DNA of 64,000 bases from Hyphomicrobiales bacterium (GTDB lineage Bacteria; Pseudomonadota; Alphaproteobacteria; Rhizobiales; Rhizobiaceae): positions 1-64,000 of the forward strand of contig UCFC01000010.1 of assembly GCA_900471515.1 (NCBI GenBank), given 5' to 3'. This document shows, one piece after another, positions 27,202 through 36,079 of the stretch; position 1 is the stretch's first letter; each line of letters begins with the position of its first letter. Position numbers and translations under genes: made by a program. The notes under the pieces are model-generated. The model was not told the origin of the DNA and searched no databases. It saw only the letters and a program-made list of their open reading frames with translations.

Positions 27202-27939
27202 ATGAGTGTAGGAATTCAGGTCCCTGCCGGTGCGCCCGATTGGGTCAATTATCTCGAAACCACGTGGCTCAACTCCTTCTCATATCGCAGCCATGGTTCG
27301 TTCAGCCCAGGCTCGGCGCCCTATGATCAGTGGGTCGCCGGCAATGCCGGAACCGCCCAGTCCGGCGTCATTCTCAACGGTGATTTCAGCTACGTTCCGC
27401 CGGGAGGGTTCGTCGGCTCGCTCGACACGCTGGAATTCGGCTCGCACCTGACCGGCAGCACGGCCACCGGCTACGATCTCAACACGGTTCTGACGCTGGA
27501 CCTCTCGGACGCCACGGCCTCGGCCGCCTTCACCTATGCGATCTACTACCTCTCCAACGCCGGCGACCTGACGCATCTCTACGACTATCTCGGCGAACAG
27601 GGGACGACCCAGACCGGCAATAGCGGCGGCCTTGGCGAGACGCTCTACAGCTTTGCCGGCAACGATGTGCTGACGGGTGCCGGTGCAAGCGACTTCGATA
27701 CGTTCTTCTATCGCGCCGACCTGAATGCCGGCGGATGGGGCGACGACACCATCACCGACTTCGTTGACGGCAACGACCTGATCGTACTCGACGGTTTTGG
27801 CTGGGACGACTACAGCGACTTCGTTTCGGCCGGCGGCAGTATTTCCGGCTCGACGATTTCCTACGCCGGCAACACGATCGCCGTGGCCTTTGCTGGCGGC
27901 GGTACGCTCGACAGCTCCGATCTGATCTTCGCCGCGTGA
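27202..27939 (+). CDS. HasA-like secreted heme-binding protein with extended C-terminal secretion tail
   Basis: A 245-residue acidic, glycine-rich protein with no N-terminal signal peptide and almost no basic residues. Residues 15-80 follow the pattern of HasA: YLETTW...YRSHGS aligns with the loop carrying heme ligand His32 (here H31), and NGDFSY (Y64) followed by GSLDTLEFGSHLTG aligns with the strand carrying Tyr75 and the LDSLSFG segment. The loop holding His83 in Serratia HasA is shorter and lacks that histidine. Residues 150-245 are not HasA-like but resemble the C-terminal tails of RTX/serralysin substrates (GNDVLTGAGASDFDTFFYRAD, DTITDFVDGNDLIVLDGF). Secretion by the following ABC exporter is inferred. 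GGAGAAAGACA precedes the ATG. Confidence 0.8.
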   Translation: MSVGIQVPAGAPDWVNYLETTWLNSFSYRSHGSFSPGSAPYDQWVAGNAGTAQSGVILNGDFSYVPPGGFVGSLDTLEFGSHLTGSTATGYDLNTVLTLDLSDATASAAFTYAIYYLSNAGDLTHLYDYLGEQGTTQTGNSGGLGETLYSFAGNDVLTGAGASDFDTFFYRADLNAGGWGDDTITDFVDGNDLIVLDGFGWDDYSDFVSAGGSISGSTISYAGNTIAVAFAGGGTLDSSDLIFAA

Positions 27940-27946
27940 TCGATCG

Positions 27947-29794
27947 ATGAGGAACCAGCTCCTGGTTCGGGCGCCGTCGCAGCATTTCGCTGCGGCGGCG
28001 ATCCTTCCGCTGAAGGCGAACGCCGTCGCCATTGGCCTGATCAGCGGGGTCGTCAACCTGCTTGCGCTGACATCGCCCCTGTTCATGCTGCAGGTCTATG
28101 ACCGCGTTCTGGCAAGCGGCAGCGTTCCGACGCTGATCGGTCTGGCGATGCTTGCAACCGGCCTCTATGCCTTTCAGGCCGTGCTCGATATCGTTCGCAG
28201 CCGCGTCCTGCTGCGGATTGGCGAGCGGTTCGACGGAAAGCTCAGCGCCCGGGTCTATGAGGCCGTGATCCGCCTGCCGTTGATCGGCAGAACCCAGGGT
28301 GACGGCCTGCAGCCCCTGCGGGATCTCGACAATGTCCGCGGTTTCCTGTCCGGTACCGGGCCGACCGCCTTCTTCGACCTTCCGTGGATGCCGCTTTATC
28401 TCGGCATATGTTTCCTCTTTCACGTCTGGATCGGCCTTACCGCGCTTGCCGGCGCGGTCGTCCTCGTCTCCCTGACCCTGCTTACGAATGCCCTGTCACA
28501 GGCCCCGATCCGCGAAGCCATTGCCCGGAACATGGTGCGAAACGGCCTGCTCGAAGGCACTCGTCGCAATGCCGAAGTCGTTCGGGCGATGGGATTGGAG
28601 TTGCGGCTTGCCAAGCGATGGCTGAAGGTCAACGCCGCCTATCTCTCCGCCAATCGCCGGGCCGGCGATATCGGTGGCGGCTTGGGAAGCGTGTCGAAAT
28701 CCCTGCGCATGATCCTGCAGTCCGCAATCCTTGCCGTCGGCGCCTATCTGGTGATCACGCAGCAGGCAACGGGCGGCATCATGATCGCGAGCTCGATCAT
28801 GATGGGCAGGGCGCTCGCCCCGGTCGAGCTCGCAATCGGCAACTGGAAGCCGTTCCTGATGGCGCGCCAGAGCTGGGCAAGACTTCAGGACCTGCTTGAA
28901 AAAATCCCCGAACCCACCGCTGTCACGCCTCTGCCTCGCCCCGAACGTGAGCTGCGCATCGAGGCCGTGACCGTTGTGCCGCCGGGCGGAAGAAAGCCGA
29001 CGCTCGCAGGGCTCGGATTCTCGCTGGCCGCGGGAAGCGCGCTCGGCGTGATCGGTCCGTCCGGATCCGGGAAGTCGACCCTGTCGCGAATCCTCGTCGG
29101 TGCCTGGCAGCCATCGACAGGCAAGGTCAGGATCGATGGCGCAAGCCTTGACCAGTGGAACAGCGCCGCGCTCGGCGAACATATCGGCTATCTCCCGCAG
29201 GGCGTCGAGCTGTTCGACGGCACCATTGCCGAAAATATATCGCGGTTCGAGGAAGCGCCCGATGCGCAAGCGATCGTCGCCGCGGCGCGCGCGGCCGGTG
29301 CGCACGAACTCATTCTGAAATTCGAACTCGGCTATGAGACGCAGATCGGCGAAGCCGGAACCGCGCTGTCTGCGGGCCAGCGCCAGCGCATAGGCCTTGC
29401 GCGTGCCCTGTATCGCGATCCGTTTCTGGTCGTCCTTGACGAGCCCAACGCCAATCTCGATGCCGAGGGTGAAGCGGCGGTCGTCAGGGCGATTGCCATG
29501 GTTCGTGATCGCAAAGGCATCGTCGTCGTTGTTGCCCACAGACCCAGTGCGCTCGGAATAGTCGATCATGTGCTGATGATCGACGGCGGCAGGCAAAGGG
29601 CGTTTGGCCCTCGCGACGAGGTTCTTTCAAATGTTCTCAAGAGCGCTTCCGGCCTGCCGGCGGGCCGCGGCTTTCAAGCCACAGGCGTCAGCACGGCACC
29701 GCTGCGGGTGATCGCAAACGCCGCCCAGGTTACACCCGATACGGCAAATGATGCCGCTGCGGACAGTCAGGAGGATGCCGATGTCAGGCATTGA
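27947..29794 (+). CDS. Type I secretion ABC permease/ATPase (HasD/PrtD-like)
   Basis: A 615-residue half-transporter. Membrane segments lie in residues 20-310 (AVAIGLISGVVNLLALTSPLFMLQVYDRVLASGSVPTL is the family's characteristic first part). The nucleotide-binding domain has Walker A GPSGSGKST at 370-378, a YLPQGVELFDGTIAENI Q-loop, the signature LSAGQRQR near 474 and Walker B VVLDEPNANLD near 495. There is no C39 peptidase domain, as in PrtD/HasD. It starts eight bases after the hemophore stop and would export it through a HlyD-type partner and a TolC protein, the latter not in the window. Confidence 0.92.
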   Translation: MRNQLLVRAPSQHFAAAAILPLKANAVAIGLISGVVNLLALTSPLFMLQVYDRVLASGSVPTLIGLAMLATGLYAFQAVLDIVRSRVLLRIGERFDGKLSARVYEAVIRLPLIGRTQGDGLQPLRDLDNVRGFLSGTGPTAFFDLPWMPLYLGICFLFHVWIGLTALAGAVVLVSLTLLTNALSQAPIREAIARNMVRNGLLEGTRRNAEVVRAMGLELRLAKRWLKVNAAYLSANRRAGDIGGGLGSVSKSLRMILQSAILAVGAYLVITQQATGGIMIASSIMMGRALAPVELAIGNWKPFLMARQSWARLQDLLEKIPEPTAVTPLPRPERELRIEAVTVVPPGGRKPTLAGLGFSLAAGSALGVIGPSGSGKSTLSRILVGAWQPSTGKVRIDGASLDQWNSAALGEHIGYLPQGVELFDGTIAENISRFEEAPDAQAIVAAARAAGAHELILKFELGYETQIGEAGTALSAGQRQRIGLARALYRDPFLVVLDEPNANLDAEGEAAVVRAIAMVRDRKGIVVVVAHRPSALGIVDHVLMIDGGRQRAFGPRDEVLSNVLKSASGLPAGRGFQATGVSTAPLRVIANAAQVTPDTANDAAADSQEDADVRH

Positions 29795-31091
29795 CGACCT
29801 CGAAATCAGCCGTTCCATCCGGCGCCACCTGATGGTGGGCGTCATCGCTTCGCTCGCATTGGTCGGCGGCGCCGGCGCATGGGCTGCGGTGACGAATCTC
29901 GCCGGAGCCGTCGTGGCGCCGGGGCATTTCGTCGTCGATTCCTACGTCAAAAAGGTCCAGCACCCGAAGGGCGGGATCGTCGGAGAAATCCTCGTCCGCG
30001 AGGGCGACAAGGTCAGAGCCGGTGACGTGCTGATGCGCCTTGATGCCACGCAGACCCGTGCCAATCTGGCGATCGTCACGAAGCGGCTGAACGAGCTGGC
30101 GGCGCGTCTGGCCCGGCTCGAAGCCGAACGGGACGACCGGGATGCGATCATTTTTCCGGACTGGCTGCTTGCCAACGATGGAGATGCGGAGGTGGCCGCC
30201 GCCATTCATAGCGAATCTCGTCTCTTCCAGTCCCGGCGGGAGGCGAGAGAAGGGCAGAAAGCTCAGCTCAATCAGCGCATCGAGCAATTCGAGCATGAAA
30301 TCGCGGGGCTGAAGGCGCAGGAGGTTGCCTATGCCGAGGGAATAGAGGTTCTCAATACGGAAATATCCGCATTGAACAGGCTGCGCGAACAGGGCATCGT
30401 TTCCGACCAGCGGCTGAACGGTCTCAAGACCCAGGCTGCGACCTTCGGCGGGGAACGCGGCGAGAAGATCGCCTTCCAGGCCCAGTCCGCTGGCCGGATT
30501 ACGGAAACGCGGCTGCAGATCCTGCAGATCGATCAGGATCTCAGGACCGAGGTCGGGCGCGAGCTGCGCGAAGTCCAGGCGCAGATCGGGGAATATGTCG
30601 AGCGCAGGGTGGCGGCCGAGGATGAACTGAAGCGCATCGACATTGTCGCGCCGCAATCCGGCATCGTGCACCAGTTGGCCGTCCACACGCTGGGCGGTGT
30701 AATCTCACCTGCCGATCCGATCATGCTCATCGTGCCGGAAGGGGACGATCTTGCCCTCGAAGTTCAGATCGCGCCGAAGGATGTGGATCAGATCCAGATC
30801 GGACATGCCGCCTTGTTGCGCATGACCGCCTTCAATCTTCGCACGACGCCCGAACTCAACGGTTTTGTCAGCCGGATTGCGGCCGATCTGACCACCGACG
30901 AACGCTCCGGCCAGTCCTATTACCTCGTGCGTGTCGCCATTCCGCAAGCGGAAAAGGAGAAGCTGAAGAACCTCACGCTCGTTCCCGGCATGCCGGCCGA
31001 GGTGATGATCAAGACCGGTGAACGCACCGCGCTTTCCTATCTCGTCAAGCCGCTTTCCGACCAGATCTTCCGCGCGTTTCGGGAAGAGTAG
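29781..31091 (+). CDS. HlyD-family type I secretion periplasmic adaptor (HasE/PrtE-like)
   Basis: A 436-residue membrane fusion protein with one N-terminal membrane segment (LMVGVIASLALVGGAGAWAAV, about 17-37). The lipoyl half-motifs are VQHPKGGIVGEILVREGDKVRAGDVLMRLD near 65 and IVAPQSGIVHQLAVHTLGGVISPADPIMLIVP near 295. A long coiled coil of about 170 residues lies between them and a beta-barrel domain follows. The ATG at 29781 has GGAGG just upstream and overlaps the exporter gene by 14 bases. It bridges the inner-membrane exporter to the outer-membrane channel. Confidence 0.9.
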   Translation: MSGIDDLEISRSIRRHLMVGVIASLALVGGAGAWAAVTNLAGAVVAPGHFVVDSYVKKVQHPKGGIVGEILVREGDKVRAGDVLMRLDATQTRANLAIVTKRLNELAARLARLEAERDDRDAIIFPDWLLANDGDAEVAAAIHSESRLFQSRREAREGQKAQLNQRIEQFEHEIAGLKAQEVAYAEGIEVLNTEISALNRLREQGIVSDQRLNGLKTQAATFGGERGEKIAFQAQSAGRITETRLQILQIDQDLRTEVGRELREVQAQIGEYVERRVAAEDELKRIDIVAPQSGIVHQLAVHTLGGVISPADPIMLIVPEGDDLALEVQIAPKDVDQIQIGHAALLRMTAFNLRTTPELNGFVSRIAADLTTDERSGQSYYLVRVAIPQAEKEKLKNLTLVPGMPAEVMIKTGERTALSYLVKPLSDQIFRAFREE

Positions 31092-31112
31092 GAAAAGCCC
31101 GGCTGGCCGGCG

Positions 31113-31286
31113 CTACCAGGCTGTCCGGGCAGTGCCGAGTGCGAACGTATGGGAAGACGTGACAAGGGCGACATGAGCCTTGAGCGAAACCGCACAGTTT
31201 CCCGGATAGGAAAGGTTGTGCTGGACCAGATGCTTCAACAACTCATCGACATTGCGCTTTTCAGTCAGCGGAAACGTCACGGTCAT
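31113..31286 (-). CDS. Small hypothetical protein, 57 residues
   Basis: A short minus-strand frame, convergent with the secretion operon, with a well-placed ribosome-binding site (GGAGAA, seven bases before the ATG). The product begins MTVTFPLTEKRNVDELLKHL and ends GTARTAW, soluble, with one cysteine. Its codons look like those of neighbouring genes, and the AT-rich sequence just upstream could be its promoter. No family was recognised. It may be a real small protein or a chance frame. Confidence 0.45.
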   Translation of the reverse strand: MTVTFPLTEKRNVDELLKHLVQHNLSYPGNCAVSLKAHVALVTSSHTFALGTARTAW

Positions 31287-31647
31287 AAGCGTTTCTCCGA
31301 GAGCAGATTGACTTTTCGCAGGAATTTAGGCCCGGATTCTTTTGCGCTGCAACAAGAAAATTTTAACCACAAAATTAAAATCGATTAGCTTTTGAGGCGA
31401 TGATTTTAAGATCGTTTTAAATCCGGCCGCGGTTTTCGACGCCGCTGCACAAGGTAGCTGCGACAAAATGCACATGGCTGAGTAAGGCCTTGTTAACCAT
31501 GCAGGTCCCAGATGAGGGCAGGTGTTAACGTTCTGCCTGAGCAGCAAGACTCTGGCCCAGCGCTTGGAGCTTTAAATCCACTTACCGCTTGAAGGTCAGG
31601 CGGACGGGCGGCTCTGCGCTGGTGCGTCCTGTTTTCGGTGTGTAGCA
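31287..31647. promoter_or_regulatory. AT-rich gene-free interval upstream of the transpeptidase gene
   Basis: Between the small minus-strand frame and the transpeptidase gene lie about 360 bases. The stretch 31320-31430 is strongly AT-rich (runs of A and T around 31360-31420) and would suit promoters on both sides. GTTAAC appears twice (31494-31499 and 31523-31528). No RNA gene or known operator was recognised. Confidence 0.5.
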
Positions 31648-33372
31648 ATGTCGATCATTCACAGTATCAGCGTAAGAAGCGGTCGATTGGTGAAGCTCAC
31701 CTTCGAATCCGCCCCGTTCACGCGGGCCGCTCGCAAGACCACCGGAACGGCGCGGCTGGCCAGAAGCCGTATCGTCACCCTCGCAGCCGTTCTCGGCATC
31801 GTCTACGCGGGAATGTTCGGCAAGCTGATCTACTACGGCCTTGCCGTGGATACCACGACATCGAGCATACCGCCCAATCCGATCATGGCCTCCCGGCCCG
31901 ATATCCTCGACCGCAACGGCGAGCTTCTGGCGACCGATATCCGCACGGTATCGATGTTCGCCGAGCCAAGCCATATGGTCGATGTCGACGAAGCGGTCGA
32001 GAAGCTCACGCAGCTCTTCCCCGAGCTCGACCGGAAGGCGCTCTATCAAAAATTGTCGGACAAGCGTTCGCAATTTACATGGCTGCGCCGCCAGCTGACG
32101 CCGAAGCAGCAGAGCGAGGTTCTGGCCCTCGGCCTTCCCGCGATCGGCTTCCGCCCGGAGGTGAAGCGCTTCTATCCCGGCGGGCGCACGGCAGCTCACA
32201 TCCTTGGCTATGTCGATATCGACAACAAGGGCATGGCCGGCATGGAGAAATATCTCGACATGCAGGGTCTTTCGGACCTGGAATCGACCGGGCTTGCGGT
32301 GCGCGAAAATCTGCAGCCGGTAAGGCTGTCGATCGACATTCGGGCGCAGAATGTGGTTCATGACGTCGTCACCGACGCGATCACCACTTACAGGGGCAAG
32401 GCCGCCGGCGCCGTCATTCTCGACGTCCATACCGGCGAGGTGCTCGCCATGGCGTCCGCCCCCGATTTCGATCCGAACGACCCGCAGGCGACCGGCAGCG
32501 AAGGCTGGCTGAACCGCATGTCGAACGGCACTTTCGAAATGGGGTCCACCTTCAAGACCTTCTCGATGGCATTGGCGCTCGACACCGGCACGGTGAAGCT
32601 TTCAGACAGTTTCGACGCCACCGCGCCGCTGCACTATGGCGGCTTCACCATCCACGACGACCATGACGTGCCGCGCCGCTGGCTGACCATTCCGGAAATC
32701 TTCCGCTACTCCTCCAATATCGGCACGGCGAGAATGATGGACCTGGTCGGCATGGATCGTCAGAAGGACTATCTCACCCGCTTCGGACTGCTGACGAAAA
32801 TGCAGACCGAGCTGCCGGAAGTGAAGACGCCGACGCAGCCGAAAGTCTGGAAGAAGATCAATTCGATCACGATCTCCTTCGGCCATGGTGTGGCGACCAC
32901 GCCGCTGCAGACCGCCGTCGCCGGTGCGGCTCTGGTTGACGGCGGCGAGTTGATCGAGCCCACGTTCCTGCCGCGCTCGGCAGAAGAGGCCGCGAAAACC
33001 GAACAGCAGATCGTCAAGAAGAGCACCAGCGATACGATCCGTTACCTTTTCAAGCTTAATGGCGAACAGGGTTCCGGGCGCACCGCCGACGTGCCGGGCT
33101 TTCATGTCGGCGGCAAGACGGGCACGGCAAACAAGGTCGTGAACGGCCATTATTCACATACGCTGAGCTTCAACGCCTATCTGGCGGCCTTCCCGATCGA
33201 TGCACCGAAATATGTCGTGCTCTCCTTCATCGATGAACCGCTGACCGGCCAGCACGGGCTTACCTTCGCGACGAATACGGCCGCGCCGATGGTGCATGAC
33301 ATCATCAGCCGCGTCGCACCGATCCTGGGCGTCGAACCGGATTTCGGGCAGAACCTGCTGGCTTCCTATTGA
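31648..33372 (+). CDS. Peptidoglycan D,D-transpeptidase, FtsI/PBP3-type class B penicillin-binding protein
   Basis: A 574-residue inner-membrane protein. One membrane segment spans about residues 42-62, then comes the class B dimerisation region (RPDILDRNGELLATDIRTVSMFAEP) and the transpeptidase domain. The three active-site motifs are S300-T-F-K303, S354-S-N356 and K489-T-G491. GYVDIDNKGMAGMEKYLD is typical of FtsI. It is not beside mra/mur/fts cell-division genes, so it is probably an accessory copy and not the essential division enzyme. No good ribosome-binding site is seen before the ATG; a GTG at 31690 is an alternative. Confidence 0.87.
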   Translation: MSIIHSISVRSGRLVKLTFESAPFTRAARKTTGTARLARSRIVTLAAVLGIVYAGMFGKLIYYGLAVDTTTSSIPPNPIMASRPDILDRNGELLATDIRTVSMFAEPSHMVDVDEAVEKLTQLFPELDRKALYQKLSDKRSQFTWLRRQLTPKQQSEVLALGLPAIGFRPEVKRFYPGGRTAAHILGYVDIDNKGMAGMEKYLDMQGLSDLESTGLAVRENLQPVRLSIDIRAQNVVHDVVTDAITTYRGKAAGAVILDVHTGEVLAMASAPDFDPNDPQATGSEGWLNRMSNGTFEMGSTFKTFSMALALDTGTVKLSDSFDATAPLHYGGFTIHDDHDVPRRWLTIPEIFRYSSNIGTARMMDLVGMDRQKDYLTRFGLLTKMQTELPEVKTPTQPKVWKKINSITISFGHGVATTPLQTAVAGAALVDGGELIEPTFLPRSAEEAAKTEQQIVKKSTSDTIRYLFKLNGEQGSGRTADVPGFHVGGKTGTANKVVNGHYSHTLSFNAYLAAFPIDAPKYVVLSFIDEPLTGQHGLTFATNTAAPMVHDIISRVAPILGVEPDFGQNLLASY

Positions 33373-33432
33373 GGACGGCTGAGGGCGCTGTTCGCAGCCG
33401 AACCGTGTGCATCGAAGGCTCAAATCGCCGCC

Positions 33433-34179
33433 CTAGACATTGGTCCTCGGTGCGATCGTCAGCTCCGAACCATAGGCGCCGCGCATTTCCGTCGCGGCTG
33501 ACGGATCGCGGTCGCTGGCCTTGTGCAGAAGCGTCGACTGATAGCCTTCCGCATGCGTGCCGTGGATCAGCGTTACATCTGCGTTGCCGGGATTGTCGGA
33601 GCGCTCGAACCATTCGACACTGCGATGCAGGAAATTCATCTCGAAGGCACGGTTGGTGACGCCGTGGCCGACGATGATCACGATATCGTTGCCGCGGCCA
33701 ATGTCATGCATGACGGTCAGAAGAAACATCCGCACCCGCTGGGCAACGTCGGCCCGGCTCTCACCGTCCGGCGGGCGCGCATAGAATTTGCCGCTGTTGT
33801 TGCGCAGCCGCGCCCATTTCTCGAATTCCTCGGGAAATTTGCGCCGTTGCTCTGCCCGGTCGTAGATATCGGTAAAGAGGCCGAAATCCTGTTCACGCAG
33901 CAGGTAGTCCTCGTGCACGTCGCCGATCGCGTCTGCGGGCAAAGCCTCGATGATCGCGTCCTTGGTCTGGCGCGTTCGCAGATAGGGTGAATGCCAGATG
34001 GCCGCCTTTGGCTTGGTACCGGGCAGCGCCGCAAGGTAGGATGCAATCGCGTGGCCGGCTGCCAGCGCCTGCCGATACCCCCATTCCGTCAGCGGCACAT
34101 TATGGTCGCCGAACTGGCGGTAGGCGCTCTCGCTGATATTGCCGAGAGATTCGCCGTGTCGAACGAGAAAGATGCGCAT
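33433..34179 (-). CDS. Histidine phosphatase family protein (phosphoglycerate mutase-like)
   Basis: A 248-residue cytosolic protein. The phosphohistidine motif is LVRHGES with H8; YLRTRQTKDAI supplies the second arginine, and IIVGHGVTNRAFEMNFL supplies the second catalytic histidine. The branch with HEDYLLREQDFG near residue 93 is usually annotated as a phosphatase of unknown substrate. It converges with the transpeptidase gene 60 bases away and lies 197 bases beyond the ROK kinase gene on the same strand. A link to sugar phosphate metabolism is possible but unproven. Confidence 0.82.
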   Translation of the reverse strand: MRIFLVRHGESLGNISESAYRQFGDHNVPLTEWGYRQALAAGHAIASYLAALPGTKPKAAIWHSPYLRTRQTKDAIIEALPADAIGDVHEDYLLREQDFGLFTDIYDRAEQRRKFPEEFEKWARLRNNSGKFYARPPDGESRADVAQRVRMFLLTVMHDIGRGNDIVIIVGHGVTNRAFEMNFLHRSVEWFERSDNPGNADVTLIHGTHAEGYQSTLLHKASDRDPSAATEMRGAYGSELTIAPRTNV

Positions 34180-34376
34180 GGCTGTCCGTCTATGCTGAGG
34201 ATGAGCGCATCATGACGGGCGCGAGAGCAGTGTGCAATGGCCGAAGGCGTTGGATCGGGGGCGCGGCCTGACGTCGATCGGCACGCGCGATGCGTTGAAC
34301 GGCGGGGTCGGCCCCTGGATGTCCGCCGGCTGCTGCGCGGAGCCGGTCACAGAGCGGCCGTTTCATGTCGAGGGCC

Positions 34377-35360
34377 CTATCGGAGGCCTGCAACAAGTGA
34401 AGGGGCGTCGGGACGGACACTCTCGGCAAGGAAGACAAGGGCAGCTGCTCCGATCAGGCCGGAATTCTGTCCGAGAGCCGCGCGCACGATCCTCACATCC
34501 TTGAAGCCCGGCATCGCGCGCTGAGCGATATAGGCCTGAATGCCGGGTTGAAGCCGGTCGAATTCATTCGAGAGGCCGCCTCCCATCACCAGCATGTCGG
34601 GTGAGAATATGTGGATGAGGCTGGTGAAGCCGCGCCCGAGTATCTCGGCCTCCTCATCGATCAGCGCGTTGGCGAGCGCGTCGCCGGCTCTCGCGGCCGC
34701 GAAGACATCACGGCTGTGAATGTCGTCACCCGATCTGCCAAGTGTTGTCTCGCTGCATTCGGCGGCGCGGGCGCGCGCGCGCCGGGTGAACGCCGTGCCC
34801 GAGCCATAGGCCTCGAAGCACCCCCTGTTTCCACAGGGGCAAAGTTCACCGTCGGGTACGACCGACATATGACCGATATGAGCCGCCATGCCCTTGCGCC
34901 CGCGCAACACGCGCCCGTCAGCGATCACGCCGCCGCCGATACCCGTGCTGACGGTCACGTAGATCAGATTTTCTACGCCCCGGCCGGCACCGAAGGTCCA
35001 CTCGCCGATCGCTGCGGCAATACCGTCATGCTCGAGACTGACAGGGAAGGGGAAGCGCTGCTGCAGTTCCGCTCTCAGGGGGAAATCAACGAAACCGGAA
35101 AGCGTCGGGATGCTGGTGGCGATACCGGAAACAGTGTCTATCGGGCCTGGAGCGGAAACGCCGATGCCGGCGACACCGGCTGGGTTCACCGCCGCCAGAA
35201 GTTCATCCGAAAGCGCCCGGATCTGCGAAAGGATACGATCGGGGCCACCATCGGCGTCCGTCAGTTCTTCGCGCCTTGCGATGAGGCTTCCCTTCTCGTC
35301 GACAAGCGCGGCCCTGACCTGTGTCCCGCCCAAATCTATCCCAATGGCAATCTGCTGCAT
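34377..35360 (-). CDS. ROK-family sugar kinase
   Basis: A 327-residue kinase. The ATP phosphate-1 motif is GIDLGGTQVRAALVDEKG at about 6-23; VSLEHDGIAAAIGEW carries the catalytic aspartate, and GHMSVVPDGELCPCGNRGCFEAYGSG is the ROK zinc site with a histidine and three cysteines. It lacks a DNA-binding domain, so it is an enzyme and not a repressor. It should phosphorylate a hexose in the cytoplasm. It is the last gene of a six-gene minus-strand operon and starts 14 bases after the epimerase stop. AlsK, the allose kinase, is a ROK kinase found beside an equivalent epimerase in E. coli. Confidence 0.87.
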   Translation of the reverse strand: MQQIAIGIDLGGTQVRAALVDEKGSLIARREELTDADGGPDRILSQIRALSDELLAAVNPAGVAGIGVSAPGPIDTVSGIATSIPTLSGFVDFPLRAELQQRFPFPVSLEHDGIAAAIGEWTFGAGRGVENLIYVTVSTGIGGGVIADGRVLRGRKGMAAHIGHMSVVPDGELCPCGNRGCFEAYGSGTAFTRRARARAAECSETTLGRSGDDIHSRDVFAAARAGDALANALIDEEAEILGRGFTSLIHIFSPDMLVMGGGLSNEFDRLQPGIQAYIAQRAMPGFKDVRIVRAALGQNSGLIGAAALVFLAESVRPDAPSLVAGLR

Positions 35361-35374
35361 TTCCGAACCATGCG

Positions 35375-36076
35375 TTAGAGGGCACGAAGCCACGTCATCC
35401 GCTCTTCAAGGGACGGGGCGTTGAAAGCGAGGGATCCGAGCACGACAGTCTCCGCGCCCGACCGACGCAGGAACGGAACCGTATGTTCCCTGATGCCGCC
35501 ATCGGCGGCAAGCACGATGCGCCCGTGCGCACCAACACTGGAAATCAGCGCTTTCGCTTCGGCAAGACGGATGCCGGCATTTTCGTTCAGTCCCTGTCCC
35601 TTTACGCCGATCGCCGTGCCGAGCAGTGTGACGAAGTTGAGGCGGGAGAGGTAGGGTTCTATCGCCTTGACCGATGTGTCGACCTTGATGACCATGCCGG
35701 CCGCAACGCCGAGCTGTTCGAGACGATCGAGTGCTTCGAGGGCGATGCTCTCGTTCTCGACATGGATGCTGATCAGGTCGGCTCCGGCATCGGCAAACTG
35801 GTCGATCTGCGAAGGAAGAATATTGTCTGCGACCATCAGATGAACATGGACAGGCCGAGCGGAAACCTTTCTGATCCCCGCGACGAGATCGGGAAAGAAC
35901 AGGATTGCCGGCGCGAAATGGCCGTCGGCAACATCGATATGGAGAATATCGACATAGGGATCGACGCGGGCAAGCTCATCTGCAAGACGCACGAGGTCGG
36001 CCGACCAGACGGAGAATTCGGCGATCAGGCGATCGCGCGGGAGATCGTCGATCCAACTCTTCGAGACGGCAGACAT
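35375..36076 (-). CDS. Ribulose-phosphate 3-epimerase family protein (AlsE/Rpe-like)
   Basis: A 233-residue TIM-barrel epimerase. The metal ligands and acid/base residues are visible: S22 in AEFSVWSAD, H46 and D48 in LHIDVADGHF, H79 in HVHLMVADN, and the second aspartate in AADGGI near 197. Its length is close to AlsE (231 residues), which interconverts D-allulose-6-phosphate and D-fructose-6-phosphate; general Rpe is the alternative. The pairing with a ROK kinase and an RbsD-type mutarotase favours a rare-sugar pathway. It lies three bases after the hydrolase gene. Confidence 0.8.
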   Translation of the reverse strand: MSAVSKSWIDDLPRDRLIAEFSVWSADLVRLADELARVDPYVDILHIDVADGHFAPAILFFPDLVAGIRKVSARPVHVHLMVADNILPSQIDQFADAGADLISIHVENESIALEALDRLEQLGVAAGMVIKVDTSVKAIEPYLSRLNFVTLLGTAIGVKGQGLNENAGIRLAEAKALISSVGAHGRIVLAADGGIREHTVPFLRRSGAETVVLGSLAFNAPSLEERMTWLRAL

Positions 36077-36079
36077 CGG

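Noticed and set aside
34190..34438. 82-residue minus-strand frame between the phosphatase and kinase genes
   Set aside because: It overlaps the kinase gene end, has no ribosome-binding site and resembles nothing known.
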